DNA of 64,000 nt. Origin: Rhizophagus clarus. Its lineage: Eukaryota > Glomeromycota > Glomeromycetes > Glomerales > Glomeraceae. This document shows, piece after piece, positions 34,717-48,000 of the stretch (its first letter is position 1; the number at the start of each line of letters is the position of its first letter). The stretch covers positions 620,001 to 684,000 of the forward strand of contig BLAL01000087.1 in NCBI GenBank assembly GCA_015698045.1, given 5' to 3'. The notes beneath the pieces were generated by a model that worked only from the letters and a program-made list of their open reading frames with translations, was not told the DNA's origin and did no database searches. A program made the position numbers and the translations under genes.

Positions 34717-36774
34717 ATGTCTAACAACAACAGAAACAACAATACCAGTGCTCGTACTTTGCGAAGCAGCTCAAAAGGTGCACAACCTGCTGCCACCTTT
34801 GATTTTACTTTCACCTCTAACGCTGCTGACCCTCCACCGTGGTCTAAAGATACAGCTACTAATAATGCTTTACAGGCTGACCTTGCAGCTGATAAAGAGC
34901 ATATTAAGCAGAGCAACTTGCAATCTGAAAGGGACGTTGCTAGTGACCTTTTTGCAGATACTCCCAACCACCCGCCGAAGACCTATTCTTCTAAGGGAAA
35001 AACTAAGTCCAAGAATTCTCGCTCGCACTTGTCACGTGCTCATGCGCCTCCTCAACAAAATATAGTAAACAACCTCGATGGAACTAATCATATTCCCGCT
35101 CCTGCAGCTCCTGCAGTTACTCCTGAAGTCACTGATCAAAATGATCAACAACAGAGTGACCAAACACCAGATAAGGAAATTGTCAATTCTGCCATGGACG
35201 TTGATCTGCCTTCTGACAACAATGAAAATTCTGATCAACAGTCGATCACTATTGAAAAACCGTTAGATTATGTTGCCCTCGTGGCACTTGATAATATTAC
35301 TGGTTCTAAACCTTCAAAAATTCTCACCATCAAGGAGGCTCTTGCTAAATATAATGTTAAGTACAACATCAACTTGGGTATTACGCGCCTCCAAAAACAA
35401 GCAAAAGTCACTTTCAATGACAAGGATTCTTATGACAAATTTCTTAAAATGGAAATTATCCTGCAACTTAAAGAAGATAACTCGGATGATATTAAAAATG
35501 TCACCCTTAAAATTTCTCCGCTTAAACCAGAAAAGCAAGTCACGACTCTTGATCAACAAAAAGAGAATACTAACCATCGTACAATTCAGGTGATTGATAT
35601 CCCTGCATACCGAAAGGCTGCTGAAATTAGAGCAAGCTTCGAAATCTTAGGTGAAATTAAAAGATTCTATACTAAAGGCGCTGGTTTTTACCAAATCGCC
35701 TATATTACTTACAAATCTTATGAGGCCCTTACCTACTTTGAGACTAACTGGGGATATCACGTTGGAAAGGACACAGTTAGAGTTCTTCCTCTGTCTCTCA
35801 ACCAAGACGATCGCATTTTACGTAAACAATTTCCTCTCAAACTATCTGGACTAGCCTACAACACTAGTGGCTATGATCTTGAACCTGTCCTACTCAAATG
35901 TAAAGCTAAATCCTGCTTTATCCCTGCTGCTATGATCAGAGGGAGATATTCTAAATGTCGCTACGCATATATTCACTTCTCTTGTGATGAAGATCGACAG
36001 GCTGCGCTACAACTTTCGATCAACTTCAAAAAGGGCAATATGGATTCATGTCACTTATATTGGAGCCAAGAATCAGATCGCATATGTAACATCTGTGGTA
36101 ATCCCTCCCACATGGCTGCTACTTGTAATAATAAGAATATTAATAAACCCCCTGGCAAAAAGTTTGTTAGTGGCGCTGATAATTGGAAGAATTTAAAGAA
36201 ATCGTACGCTGATGTCGCTAAATCTAAAGGCGCTAATAAAGTTGCAAGACCTTCTCGTCCCACTCAGCAGAAGAAACTTGATCATAATACTCAGCATGGT
36301 GAGGAAATGGATGAGGATGAACCTTGTTTTGACCAAGACCCCACCATTGTCCAATTCAAAGAAACAATCCTTAATAGTTTACGTCAGTTAGAGACAAAGA
36401 TCATGAATATCAGTTCAACTCTTGAAAGTACTGATAAACAAATTGCCACAATCGTTACTGCCCAGAAAGTTTTACACATTGAAAAAGGTTCTAAACTGGA
36501 GGGTACCATGAAGAAAAAATCCCTCACACAGTCCTCTTCAGCTTTCGCATCTGACCAAGCCAAGAAACACGTTAAGAGCGCTAATGACTCTGATCGAGAA
36601 GCTGAACTCATCCAAGATAATCAAGATCTTCGCCAATCTGACGCTCAAATTCAAACCCTTCTAACTCAACAAAATGAAATGAAATCGTCCTTTCAATCTA
36701 TCTCTTCGACCATGACCAAAATGTTCAAAATGCTTACTGGTACCTCTGCTTCATCTTCTTTGGGGGGAAGATGA
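34717..36774 (+). CDS. LINE ORF1 nucleic-acid-binding protein
   Basis: A single open frame of 685 aa. The N-terminal ~180 residues are Asn/Ser/Asp-rich and probably disordered. The middle (~185-440) looks like two RRM-type folds. A CCHC zinc knuckle follows at about residues 449-462 (CNICGNPSHMAATC, CX2CX4HX4C). The C-terminal third has a likely coiled coil (SLRQLETKIMNISSTLESTDKQ is part of it). ORF1 proteins coat the LINE RNA and form the transposition particle. The frame has no breaks, unlike ORF2 next to it, which begins ~20-40 bp downstream. Confidence 0.8.
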   Translation: MSNNNRNNNTSARTLRSSSKGAQPAATFDFTFTSNAADPPPWSKDTATNNALQADLAADKEHIKQSNLQSERDVASDLFADTPNHPPKTYSSKGKTKSKNSRSHLSRAHAPPQQNIVNNLDGTNHIPAPAAPAVTPEVTDQNDQQQSDQTPDKEIVNSAMDVDLPSDNNENSDQQSITIEKPLDYVALVALDNITGSKPSKILTIKEALAKYNVKYNINLGITRLQKQAKVTFNDKDSYDKFLKMEIILQLKEDNSDDIKNVTLKISPLKPEKQVTTLDQQKENTNHRTIQVIDIPAYRKAAEIRASFEILGEIKRFYTKGAGFYQIAYITYKSYEALTYFETNWGYHVGKDTVRVLPLSLNQDDRILRKQFPLKLSGLAYNTSGYDLEPVLLKCKAKSCFIPAAMIRGRYSKCRYAYIHFSCDEDRQAALQLSINFKKGNMDSCHLYWSQESDRICNICGNPSHMAATCNNKNINKPPGKKFVSGADNWKNLKKSYADVAKSKGANKVARPSRPTQQKKLDHNTQHGEEMDEDEPCFDQDPTIVQFKETILNSLRQLETKIMNISSTLESTDKQIATIVTAQKVLHIEKGSKLEGTMKKKSLTQSSSAFASDQAKKHVKSANDSDREAELIQDNQDLRQSDAQIQTLLTQQNEMKSSFQSISSTMTKMFKMLTGTSASSSLGGR

Positions 36775-36795
36775 TGAAGTTGCCGATGTTTTTGA

Positions 36796-37770
36796 CCTTG
36801 CATAATCATTTTTAATGATGGACAACAATATTCCCTCTGGTTCCTCTTTATCCTCTCAATTAAAAAAAAACAATTCCCCAAATTTGACTCACCATCAATT
36901 TTTCATTCAAAAAAGGATCTTTTAGATTCCACTATAACGAAAATCGCATCTACAAATATTTGTACTTTAAATAAAAATAAATTTATCGGTTTAATCGACG
37001 CTATGAAAGATTATAATATCAACATTTATGGTCTCTCAGAGACTAATTGTTCTGAACGACAAGCAAAAATATGGCAGCATCAATTAGGTGTTTGCGGTTA
37101 CTTTGATTATTCACAATTAGGGGGCAAAGGCCAAGGCATAGGTATTATCATTGACGCCAAATATGACATATTCGTTCACAAAGCTGTTGGACATAAAGGT
37201 AGAATCCCTTATTTGGACTTGTACTTCAGCAATAAGCGTAAACTTCGTTTAATTCAGGTTTACCTTAATGCTAATCAAAAAGAAAGACCACAAATTGAAG
37301 CTTTATACAAATACATTGATGATACTATCAGCGATGCCCAATCACGTGACATGGAAGTCATCATCATGGGAGATTTCAATATTAATTATCGAAAATATTT
37401 AATGGCTTTTGTTAATAATAAATGACAATTTTCCTTGTTTCGCACTCTGGAAAGTAGAAGATTGTTAGATACCATTCCAATCTTTAATGATAATGACGAA
37501 GAAATGTATACTCATACACCAGCTGATTCTAATAGACAGGAATCAAGATTAGATTATATTTGGGCATCTTTATCTATGTTAGAGAAAAGCGTTAATAGCA
37601 CAGTGATAGAGAACGATTATTTTGATACTGACCATAAAACTATAACGTTGTCATTGGATACAATACAGATGACAGGTGTTTCCTTGAACACATCCAATCA
37701 AAAGAAGAAACATATCAAAAGGACCGTATTTCAATATGATGAAATGGACAGGGATGATGAACATACCTGA
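36796..37770 (+). pseudogene. LINE ORF2, endonuclease part
   Basis: An apurinic/apyrimidinic-type endonuclease that would nick the target DNA. Visible motifs in order: NKFIGLIDAM, LSETN, YLNANQ, MGDFNI, ESRLDYIW and DTDHK, which is the family's catalytic set. A stop (TGA) interrupts it at 37423 and another closes it at 37768, both without change of frame. The natural start is unclear: ATGs at 36815/36818 lie in another frame that would have to shift near the A-run at ~36910. Confidence 0.75.
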
Positions 37771-40335
37771 GAGAATTTCGGCACCCAATTGGACCTAGAG
37801 ATTGAGAATACACTAATAAAAGACTTTTTCATCGTTAAACTTCGCCACATCAATACCCTCTGGGACATGTTTAGACAAACCCTCATGAGAGTAGCTAAAT
37901 CTCGTATAGTTAACAAGCAAGTCACTAGAAATAAAGTTAAGACTACACCAGAAAAGAAGCTTTCAATTTACTTTGATCTAAGATATATTATTAATCGTAT
38001 ATTGAAAACACGTTCGATATTGAATGATACCGCTTCTATTACTTATAGTGTCTCTGCTAAATGGTCTAAGTTCCAACGTCTCATTAACATGATATTGGAC
38101 AAATATGAATGTTCAGACCTTTTATTGTCCTTTACCTTTCTTATACTTGACGACTTCAAATTATTTTTGAAGAATTTGTGTAAAATTAGAAAACACTTAC
38201 AATTTCTTTTCAAATTGGAACTTGATATTATGGTTCAGGAACAAATAGTTTCTAATATCAAGAAACGCTGTACTAATTTCAAGGACAACCAAGCCTCTAT
38301 GATTCGATTGATCACAGAAGAAGAGATGGTTCATATCTCGATTGAAAAAATATATAAGAAAGATGCCCGAGGCAATGAATCACTGATCACAGGTGAATCA
38401 GCTGTTCTCAAAGAAACCAATCACCATTTCCAAACAATTGCAGGTTTGATTAATAGAAAAAAGCCACTCCAAGAGCGTTGGAAAGATCAATATCAACCCT
38501 TACGCCATATTAATGAGAATATTTACTCAAAACTTATGGACCTTCCATCACGTGATGAATGGCTGGATGTTATCAGAAACCTTCCTAAAGGCAAAGCTAC
38601 AGGCCCTTCAGGAATCTCTAACGAAATGTTACAACACCTTAGTCCTGCAGCGCATGATGTTTTATATTATTTAATATGTAAGATTATACATTTTGGTTAT
38701 TTACCAAAATAATGGAAAGAAGCGACCGTTTTTCCTATCGCCAAGCCTAAACCCTTTAATTGTGAATTATCAAACTCCCGACCGATCACACTACTTGAGA
38801 CTGCTCGTAAAGCGCTTATTACGTTACTCAATCGTTGCCTAACTTCAACGTCGAAATAACATAATATTTTACAGACAAACCAATTTACTGGTTTGCCTAA
38901 ACAATCTACCTTCGAACCTATAAGGATCGTTAATGAAATCATTCAGGACGCTATTGATAATAATAATGAACTTTGGATTTTATCACAGGATATGGGTAAG
39001 GCCTATGATCGTGTTAATACCTTCCAACTAAAGAAAGCGATGGACAGAATCAAACTACCTCAGCAATTCACTTATTTAATCTTAGATTTATTTAAAGATC
39101 GAACAAACCAAGTTATTACAGCTTATGGCAAGATGACTGCTTATGATGTTCTTACAGGCATAGACCAAGGAGAAGTTATCTCACCTGTTCTATGGTGTAT
39201 TTATTATGATCCTTTACTTGCTGAAATTAACAAACAAAATTTGGGATACACTGTATCATGTAATAACATACAGCAAATACTACAGTTGAATTCAGCTGTG
39301 ATAGAACAACATGTCCCGGCCCTGACATTTATGGATGACACGCAGTGGATTACTGATAAGAAAGATAAGCTGGAATCTATGCTCTTCATCGCTGACTCCT
39401 TTTATAGACTAAATGATATCCAAATAAATAAAGAGAAATCTGAACTTATGATGAGAACCAAGATGTATAAGCATCGTTATTCTCACATTTACAACAACAA
39501 GATCAATATTCAATTTGGAAGGGAATCTATTAGTATCAAGGCCAAACACCCTCATGAACCCACTCGTATCCTGGGAGTTTATTTTAACATTGAAAATGAT
39601 GAACAATTTCTAATCTCTAAAGTTAAAGCGGAAATTGACCACCTAACGAACCTTATGTGGAAAAAGAAAATTACTGATAAACATTTCCTATATATTTTCA
39701 ATAGGATTATTATACCTCGTGTTGAATACTGGTCACAGGTTTTCATTCTATCACCAGATTTAATTCATCGTTTATTTGTTCCTTATCATCGAATGTTTAA
39801 AAACAAGCTCAAATTTGCTCGTACTTCCCCTAATGCGATACTAGATAATTCTTATATATATGGTTATCGTAATCCTTACGAGAATCAACTTCAAGCAAAA
39901 ATTACTAATTTTTGCATTCAATTAAATGACACTGGAATCTTAGGAAGAATCACTGAAATTCGCTTGAAACTGCTACAACAACTACTCTGGTGTTCTCGAC
40001 CGCTGATAGAGGGTATTCCTTTTGATAAAATCCCTAGACGTATGAAGAATAATTATTTACTTAATATGATCAACTTGATGAGACAGTACAATTTTACACT
40101 TCTTGTCGTAGACAAAGTCAGATTTCCTACCATAGCAGGAGGAAAAAATGATTTTGCAACTATTGCTACTTTTGACTTCTTGTTCAAACATAGCACACTT
40201 TTACGTTCATGCCAAATTATGTTTGTAGAACAAATTATTTCAGGAGACAAGCATCGCTTACTTAATTGGACTGATATATGTAATAAACATTACTTTCAAT
40301 CCATTCCTGGTCATGGTAACAAAGAAGAAAAATAG
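37771..40335 (+). pseudogene. LINE ORF2, reverse-transcriptase part
   Basis: Continues the same frame as the endonuclease. RT motifs are LPKGKATGPSGISNEML (38576-38626), GLPKQST (38893), DMGKAYDRV with catalytic Asp (~38989), GIDQGEVISPVLW (~39157) and TFMDDTQWI, the YxDD-equivalent box (~39328). A thumb/connection region follows. In-frame stops lie at 38710 (PK*WKEA, where Q is usual), 38857 and 40333. RT copies the LINE RNA at the nick. Confidence 0.78.
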
Positions 40336-40569
40336 TATATGGATATCCAACAACTCATTACAGTGGATGGGCTTAACATTAAACCACAGATTTACAATAA
40401 ATTTACTACATTCTTTGATAATATTGAAGATACTAAATCTTATAATATAGAAAAACAAGATAGATCATTATCTGTTGTATATAGCCCTTAACATAATTCG
40501 ATTTTATTTGGAAAAGTTCAACGCCTTATTGATGAAGACAACATTTTTCTTCGACACTATCATGCAGAT

Positions 40570-41769
40570 ATGTCTCAATCAACCTCAACCTCTACCTATG
40601 TTACCATTTGTGATGATACACTTTGTGCTGCTAATACTGTAAATCGTTCAAGCATGGGTGTTTGTGCTTTTACTGCTAATCCAAAGCATATAGTACCACT
40701 TTTGTCAGCTGCTAAATTTACCAGAGAAGATGTTAAACGTAGAAAAATGATTAGGTTTAATATTTTTAATCTTTTTGATCAGGCTAAGAAAAAATATGCT
40801 CTTTCTCAAAGTACGTTAACGAGAAATCACATGATCAGACAAAACAATATTATTTTAGAATTGTTAGAACCAGGACTCTCTAGAAATGAATTACTTATAA
40901 TTCAACGAAAATTCGCTATATTTGATAATCCAAATTGCTGTATTTTTGAATTTTTCACTGATGGATCTCTTATTGAATTAGGCACTGAACAATGCAACAT
41001 TAGCTGCGCGTTTGCTCACCTTGATAGATCCTTTGGTATTCCTCAAGTAGAATTTTATACTACGGTTGATAAATGGCCTTCAGCATATCGAGGCGAACTC
41101 TTAACAGTAATTTTAGCTCTTATGGTAGTCCCTTATAGAAGTAAAGTGAGAATCAACATTGACTCCTTAAATGTGATTACTATGTTTGAGGGATTTAAAT
41201 GTAATAATTTCTCCCTTACATCGCGAGATTATTTCAAACTTAACAATAGCTATCTATGGTCAATTTTGATTAGAATTATTCGTCAACAGAACTTACATGT
41301 AGAAATGTTTAAAGTAGCGGTACACACTGATTGTGATGGCAATAATCACGTGGATAGATTAGCAAAATCTGCTCACATTGACCAAGATAGATTTATTAAT
41401 TTTATAGATACTGCTCCTGGTATTAAAGTACTTCCGTTATGGAATAACATCATCATTGAAACTCACTTACGAAAATTTATCAAGATGGTTAGTCATATTA
41501 AAGGCCTGGAAAAATTTATCAATTTACATAGGAATACTAAATATCGAAAATTAGAAGTTGATTGGACTTCTACCTTTGAATGCCTTAATTGCGATATCGC
41601 TAATAATGAAACTTCAATGTCTTCTTCTAAAGTTAAAGCTCATAAAGTTCATCTTCTTATAGAAGAGATTCCTACAATCGAACAAATGAAGAAATCATTC
41701 CTAGAATTATACGATGAATGGAAATGTCCTAGTTGTGGATTGGAAGATGAAATGTTTGATCATGTGTAG
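40570..41769 (+). pseudogene. LINE ORF2, RNase H part and C-terminus
   Basis: Still in the ORF2 frame. RNase H residues are visible in FFTDGSL, YRGELLTVILAL, INIDSLNVI and GNNHVDRLAKSA, that is the D-E-D-D set. A Cys-rich C-terminus follows (CLNCD...CPSCGLEDEMFDHV). In-frame stops lie before it at 40489 and at 41767, where Trp would be expected. The frame continues to about 41940, then one shift leads into the open stretch ending at 42275. Confidence 0.7.
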
Positions 41770-42603
41770 ATATGTGATGAACATCAATCTCTTCTTTTAA
41801 AAATTAAAAATAATACAATTGATCTTTTATTATCATTGTTATTTGAATATAATCCAGACATTACCGATTATTCTGCCTTATTGTCGCTTGATATATGGAC
41901 AATTAATATAGATTCTGATAATTTCACTTTCGTGGTCTCATCAAAGGCTTTATACCATTGGAGTTGACTCAAATTCTCAACTTGTGGATTCCTCATAAAC
42001 AATTACTGTTAGTCATTATTGAGATCAGGCAGTACATTTATGAACAAACATTTAAAGAAATTTGGATACGTCACTGTTCTTTTATGAAAGAATTTGAACG
42101 TTCGTTAAGTATTACAAAAAAGAAAAAATTAACTTTAAAAAATTTTCGACCGTTTAATAATATTTTGAATAGTGATAGAGAATTAGAATATAAATTTGAT
42201 GCTCTAGATAGTATTCGTAATAATATATATTTTGGTAAAAATATTATTGAATTTTATAGTAATCTTACTTCGTAGCGCTAGTAGTTAGTTAGTATACTTT
42301 ATATAGAATTTTATATATGGTTTATTACTTTCTTTTCTGCAGAGTGGGCTTCGGTTTACCTGGTTTTTAACTGGCTGTAAAAGAGGTAGTGGGTTAATTA
42401 TTGAATGTTTCTAGAAGTAGTTGGTTATTTTTAGATAGTTTGTTATATAATTACTCCACCGTCGAAGTAGATTTAGTTCGCTTCTATTAGTTAGTTTCAT
42501 TTTTATTTTCATGTATCAATTTTGATGTGTTTATAATTTATGTGTTCGCTTCTAATATCTGTTCAATAAAAATAAAAATAAAAATAAAAATTGTTAAAGT
42601 ATA

Positions 42604-43470
42604 GGTTTGAAATCCACTAAAAATTTAGATCAGATTGTGGCAAATTTTCGCAAGTTGGTAAATTTTTTGCCGCAAATTATACTTACCTGTTATGTGACAT
42701 GCATCCAATAAAGATTTTTCTTTTTTTTTTGCATGTTCTGGTTAAATTTGGGTATTACTTAAATTTTTTGGGATCAGGGCAAAGGAGTTCTTAGAATTAA
42801 TTATAGTTGTTAACAGCTTATAGTTTAATATCGACTTTGTGTATGGTTTGATAATAACTTTTGTATGGCGTATTAAAATAATAAAAAATGGGAACATATT
42901 CTCTTCAGTTAGCGCCTTTTTATAATTTTTTTTTGATAATTGTTCGTTATTCTCTATCAAGTATTTGATCATATCATCTTGTGAATAAATATTAAAAATA
43001 TTAGCTGTTAGAGATTAAATTGTTGTAATTCACCATTATCTGTTATACAAAAATATTTTTTTTTTTGATCTTAACTTTCAAGAATTTTCATGCAAAATAA
43101 TTTAAATATTTGACCTTATTGTAAAATGATGCATATATTCTTTTTTTATAATTAATTGAGTTGTAATTCTAAATTAATATTTAATAATAAGGAGAAATAA
43201 ATAATAATATTATTAAATTAGTAATTTGGTTAAAGATCTTGAGTAGTAAATTTTAACGTTGCGTGTTTTCCTTATAAATAATGTATTTAACTATTTTAAT
43301 TATTGTATCATCTACTTGTGTGACCATAACGTAAATATACTGTAGTTATTATCACTTCATTTAAAGACTATGAGACTTTCGATTGAAAAAAAATTTTTTC
43401 AGAGTTTTATTACCTGTTCATAGCAAACCTAATTTGCTTCTCTACATTTTGAAAAAAGGTATTTAATGAT
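42604..43470. other. Intergenic, AT-rich
   Basis: No gene or repeat is supported. The first bases continue the target site that was interrupted at 32360. Confidence 0.45.
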
Positions 43471-44440
43471 GAAGAAAATTGTGTTATGTGAGATATGTAA
43501 TCATGGAATATGTAATGTTAAACGTTCCCAACAAAATTTTTGGACTAGCGGTAACAATATTGATAATTTGATTAAGATACCATAAATTTATATACAATGA
43601 TACCTTCCTTATAATAGGTTTCATAATAATAAATGTATTGTAAATGATGGGTTTGGTAAAGTGTATAAAGCAAATTGTATTTGTGACCTATAATCTATGG
43701 AAAAATAAAAGGAATAATAAAATTAAATGTGACAATGAAAAACTTAGATATTTCAAAAAATGTTTCAATAGAACTTATGATTTATCATGCATTTATTATT
43801 TAACGTAGTTTGAAAATTTACTCATATTTTATGTATTATAATAACATTGTAATTTGAATAGTTATTTTTTACGGAATAACTCATCAGGACCAAAAACAAA
43901 AGATTATATAATGGTTTTAGATTATGCAGAGAATGGAAATTTACGAAGTTTAATATTTAGATACAAATTGTACTTGGACTTGGCTAGTTGACTATTCATT
44001 AATTGACATCGAGATTTACATGTTGGCAATATACTTGCGGGAGATTTTCTAAATCGTATTTATATGATTGATATGGATTATGTAAACCTGCAAATTACAA
44101 TGCATCAGAAAATACAAGAAATAAATATACGGTGTTTATCTTATATATCTCCAGAAATTTTAAGATGACAAAACCACAAAAATTTTAATTACAATTGATA
44201 CGATCAATGATGACCTTTTCAATTATTATTTTTTTTTTTTGTTGTTAATATTCAATTTTATCAATATAGAAACTATTACAAAATAATACAAAATATAAAG
44301 TAAAAAGGATACATCCTAATCTACGAATAGCAGACCAACAAACTCAACATTGTCGTACTTCCTCACCCATGCGATTGCCAACTTAATGTTTTAAACCCGA
44401 AGAAACAACCTTGGTTTTAAAAGGAGAAATTACATTGTAA
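43471..44440 (+). pseudogene. Decayed protein-kinase gene
   Basis: Scattered across frames are recognisable pieces of the Rhizophagus-type kinase. A Cys-rich lead (CEICNHGICN, ~43480) comes first, then the Gly loop (NDGFGKVYKAN, ~43655), YIMVLDYAENGNL (~43905) and HRDLHVGNIL-like (~44010). ISPEIL follows near 44150. The Cys-rich lead matches the linker that precedes the kinase domain in the neighbouring minus-strand gene. Many stops and shifts separate the pieces, so it is a dead paralogue. Confidence 0.65.
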
Positions 44441-45030
44441 TATTCTAATTGGTAAGTGTGATATCAGTAATATTATCAAAATGAATATGTTAAGATTATT
44501 ATTTAAATATAACTTAAAGTTATAAGTATTTTGCAAGTAATCCATTTTTTTATATGCTGTACTTAATTTTCTGGTTGTGTATCATTATAAAATTTAAATA
44601 TTTATAAATAAATGAAAACAAGTAAGTCATTTCCTTATATAAATCCAATTATTTTATCCATGATATATATAATTTAAAGTCTCTGTAGAAAAGTGGAATC
44701 AATAGAACTTTGAATTTGAAAACTATAGAGAAAACAGAGGTACTGTATGAAAGTTGGTTTAAAAAAAAAAGACTAGTATTGATAATACTGCTGAACTTCA
44801 ATAAAATAAATGTATTCAATTGTTATCATAATTTTTATAAGTAATAATAATTATAGTATTTACATCAACCTAAAAAATAATACTAGTTAATTGATGCAAA
44901 TTTTAAACTTGAATTTCTAGACAATTATAAACTAATTATAATTATCTTTTTATTGTAAAATTTGTAAAAATACATAATATAAGTATTGTCATATAATAGA
45001 TAAACCAACAAATAAAATAATAATTAATAA
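44441..45030. other. Intergenic, AT-rich
   Basis: Nothing supported. This holds the 3' flank of the Sel1-kinase gene. Confidence 0.4.
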
Positions 45031-48000
45031 TTATAATTCAATCATACAATCCAAACATTCAGAGCCTTCTTTAACTAAAACTTTTGTAATGTTGCGACTT
45101 GTATAATATGCTTGTGAGTGAGATTGTACAATAGTAGAAATATTAACTTGTTCTTGTGCTAAAGTATTGTTAGCTTTTACAAATTCAAGCATATCATTTA
45201 TTAAATTATTATCAGCATTAAGTACCATAAATTTAAAAACACCATCCCTATTTACTTCATAATATTCACTAATACACCTAATCCATTCAGATATTTTATA
45301 TTCAATCTCAGTTATAATTGGCCTATTAGAAGGATTTGAATCCCAACATCTTTTCATTAAATTTACATAACATTTTGGAGCATTTCTTATAATTTCAGGA
45401 CGTCTACCTTTGCAAATATCATAGATAAGTTGGTGATCATGTGCTCTATCATTAAATGGAGGAATACCCGATATAAATTCCCACATTATCATTGAAAAAC
45501 TGTAAATATCACTCGCTGGAATATAAGGTTTTTTTCTTAATACTTCGGGTGCCATATAAGGCACGACTCCATAAATTTCATTACCTTTTTTATCAGAAGC
45601 TTGTAAATCACTTACGGGTTTACATAATCCCAAGTCAATAATAAATAATTCATTATGATTATCTGACATTAAAATATTACCATCATGAAGATCACAATGA
45701 ATTAAATTTGATTCATGAATTACTTTAAGTCCTAATATAATTTTTTTCAATAATTGTAATTTGTCTTGCCACTTAAATTTAATTATATCAGGTAAACATT
45801 TTCTCAAATTTCCTTTTTTTGCATAACTCATTACTATTATGTAATTTAAATTACATGGATCTTGAGTAATTCCAAATAATTGAATAAATTTTGAAAATGA
45901 GTTTTTCTGACAGTTATAATGATGCTTCCACTAGTATATAAATTATAAAAAATTAAATTTAATAAAAAAAAATTTATCTATTAAACATAAATACTATACC
46001 TCATCCAGAAATTTATCATTAATGTTTGATGAATTATTAAGTACTTTAAGAATAACATCATACCCTGTTTGAAAGTTCCATCGATTCCATTGTTGTTTAT
46101 TAAAATTCCAACTATCAATAGGACCATCTAACCAAACAGCTTTATAGATTTCACTAAATCCTCCTTTATCATAATGATTAATATTTGACAATTTATTGTA
46201 AGGTATCCATTCCAAAACTTCATAATTATTTTTAGCATTTAATTGTGCTTCTTGAATAAATTTATCCACATATTTATTTTTACTAGTCCATTTTGAGAAA
46301 TCTTGTTGAAATTGTTTGGAATTACATTGTTGACACCATTGATAATTAGTATATAGTTGTTTGCATCTATTACAAAATTTATTTTTAAAACTTATTTTAT
46401 TATTTTCTGCTGCTTTCTGGTACCAGTAAAAGGCTTTCTCCATATCCTTTTCTGCTCCATTCCCATTCTCGTAACAAGTTGCCAAACTATTCATTGCATT
46501 TACATTACCACTTTCTGCTGCTTTATGATACCAGTAAAAGGCTTTTCCCAGATCTTTTTCTGTCCCCTCTCCATATTCGTAACAAATTGCCAAACTTTTC
46601 ATTGCATCTGTATCACCACTTTCTGCTGCTTTCTGAAACCAGTAAAAGGCTTTCTCCAGATCCATTTTTGTCCCCTCTCCATATTTGTAACAATTCGCCA
46701 AATTATTTATTGTATACATGTTTCCACATTCGGCCGCTTTCTGATACCAGTATAAGGCAAGTTTCTGATCCTTCTCTGTTCCCTCTCCATTTTTGTAAAG
46801 AATTGCTAAATTATTCATTGAACTTGCATTACCACTTTTAGCCGCTTTCTGATACCAGTAAAAGGCTTTCTCCATATCCTTTTCTGTTCCCTCTCCATTT
46901 TTGTAACAAAATGCCAAATTATTCATTGACTTTGCACTACCACTTTCTGTCGCTTTCTGATACCAGTAAAAGGCTTTCTCCAGATCCTTTTCTGTCCCCT
47001 TTCCAATGTGGTAATAAATGGCCAATTTAAACATTGCCTTTTCATTATCACTTTCTGCAGCCTTCTGATACCAGTAAAAGGCTTTCTCCAGATCTTTTTC
47101 TGTTCCCTCTCCATTTTTGTAACGAACTGCTAAACTATTCATTGAACTTGCATCACCACTTTCAGCCGCTTTCTGATACCAGTAAAAGGCTTTCTCCATA
47201 TCCTTTTCTGTTCCATTCCCATTCTTGTAACAAGTCGCCAAACTATTCATTGCATTTACATTACCGCTTTCTGCCGCTTTCTGATACCAGTAAAAGGCTT
47301 TCTCCAGATCCTTTTCTGTCCCCTTTCCAATGTGGTAATAAATGGCCAATTTAAACATTGCCTTTTCATTATCACTTTCTGCAGCCTTCTGATACCAGTA
47401 AAAGGCAATTTTCTGATCCTTTTCTGTTCCCTCTCCTTTTTCGTAACAAACTGCTAAACTATTCATTGAATTTGCATCACCACTTTCAGCCGCTTTCTGA
47501 TACCAGTAAAAGGCTTTCTCCAGATCATATTCTGTCTCCTCTCCATGATATCTGTAACAAATGGCCAAATTAAACATTGCAACTGGATTACCACTTTCAG
47601 CCGCTTTCTGATGCCAGTAAAAGGCTTTCTCCAGATCTTTTTCTGTTCCCTCTCCATTTTGGTAACAAATTGCCAAATTATTCATTGCATCTGCACTACC
47701 ACTTTCTGTCGCTTTCTGATACCAGTAAAAGGCTTTTTCCAGATCTTTTTCTGTTCCCTCTCCATTTTTGTAACAAAATGCCAAATTATTCATTGCATTT
47801 GCACTACCACTTTCTGTCGCTTTCTGATACCAGTAAAAGGCTTTCTCCAGATCCTTTTCTGTCCCCTTTCCAATGTGGTAATAAATGGCCAATTTAAACA
47901 TTGCCTTTTCATTATCACTTTCTGCAGCCTTCTGATACCAGTAAAAGGCAATTTTCTGATCCTTTTCTGTTCCCTCTCCTTTTTCGTAACAAACTGCTAA

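Larger units (their letters stand above)
34622..42590 (+). mobile_element. Full-length LINE (non-LTR retrotransposon)
   Basis: About 8.0 kb, flanked by AAATTGTTAAAGCATA (34606-34621) and AAATTGTTAAAGTATA (42588-42603). It has a ~95-bp leader starting A(n)CTCTCTCCC, ORF1 with a zinc knuckle, ORF2 with apurinic-type endonuclease, reverse transcriptase and RNase H, and an (AATAAA)n tail. ORF1 is open. ORF2 keeps one frame from about 36796 to 41940 but with seven in-frame stops, so this copy cannot move by itself. A clade cannot be fixed by eye; an RNase H after RT suggests the I/Tad-like group. Confidence 0.85.
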
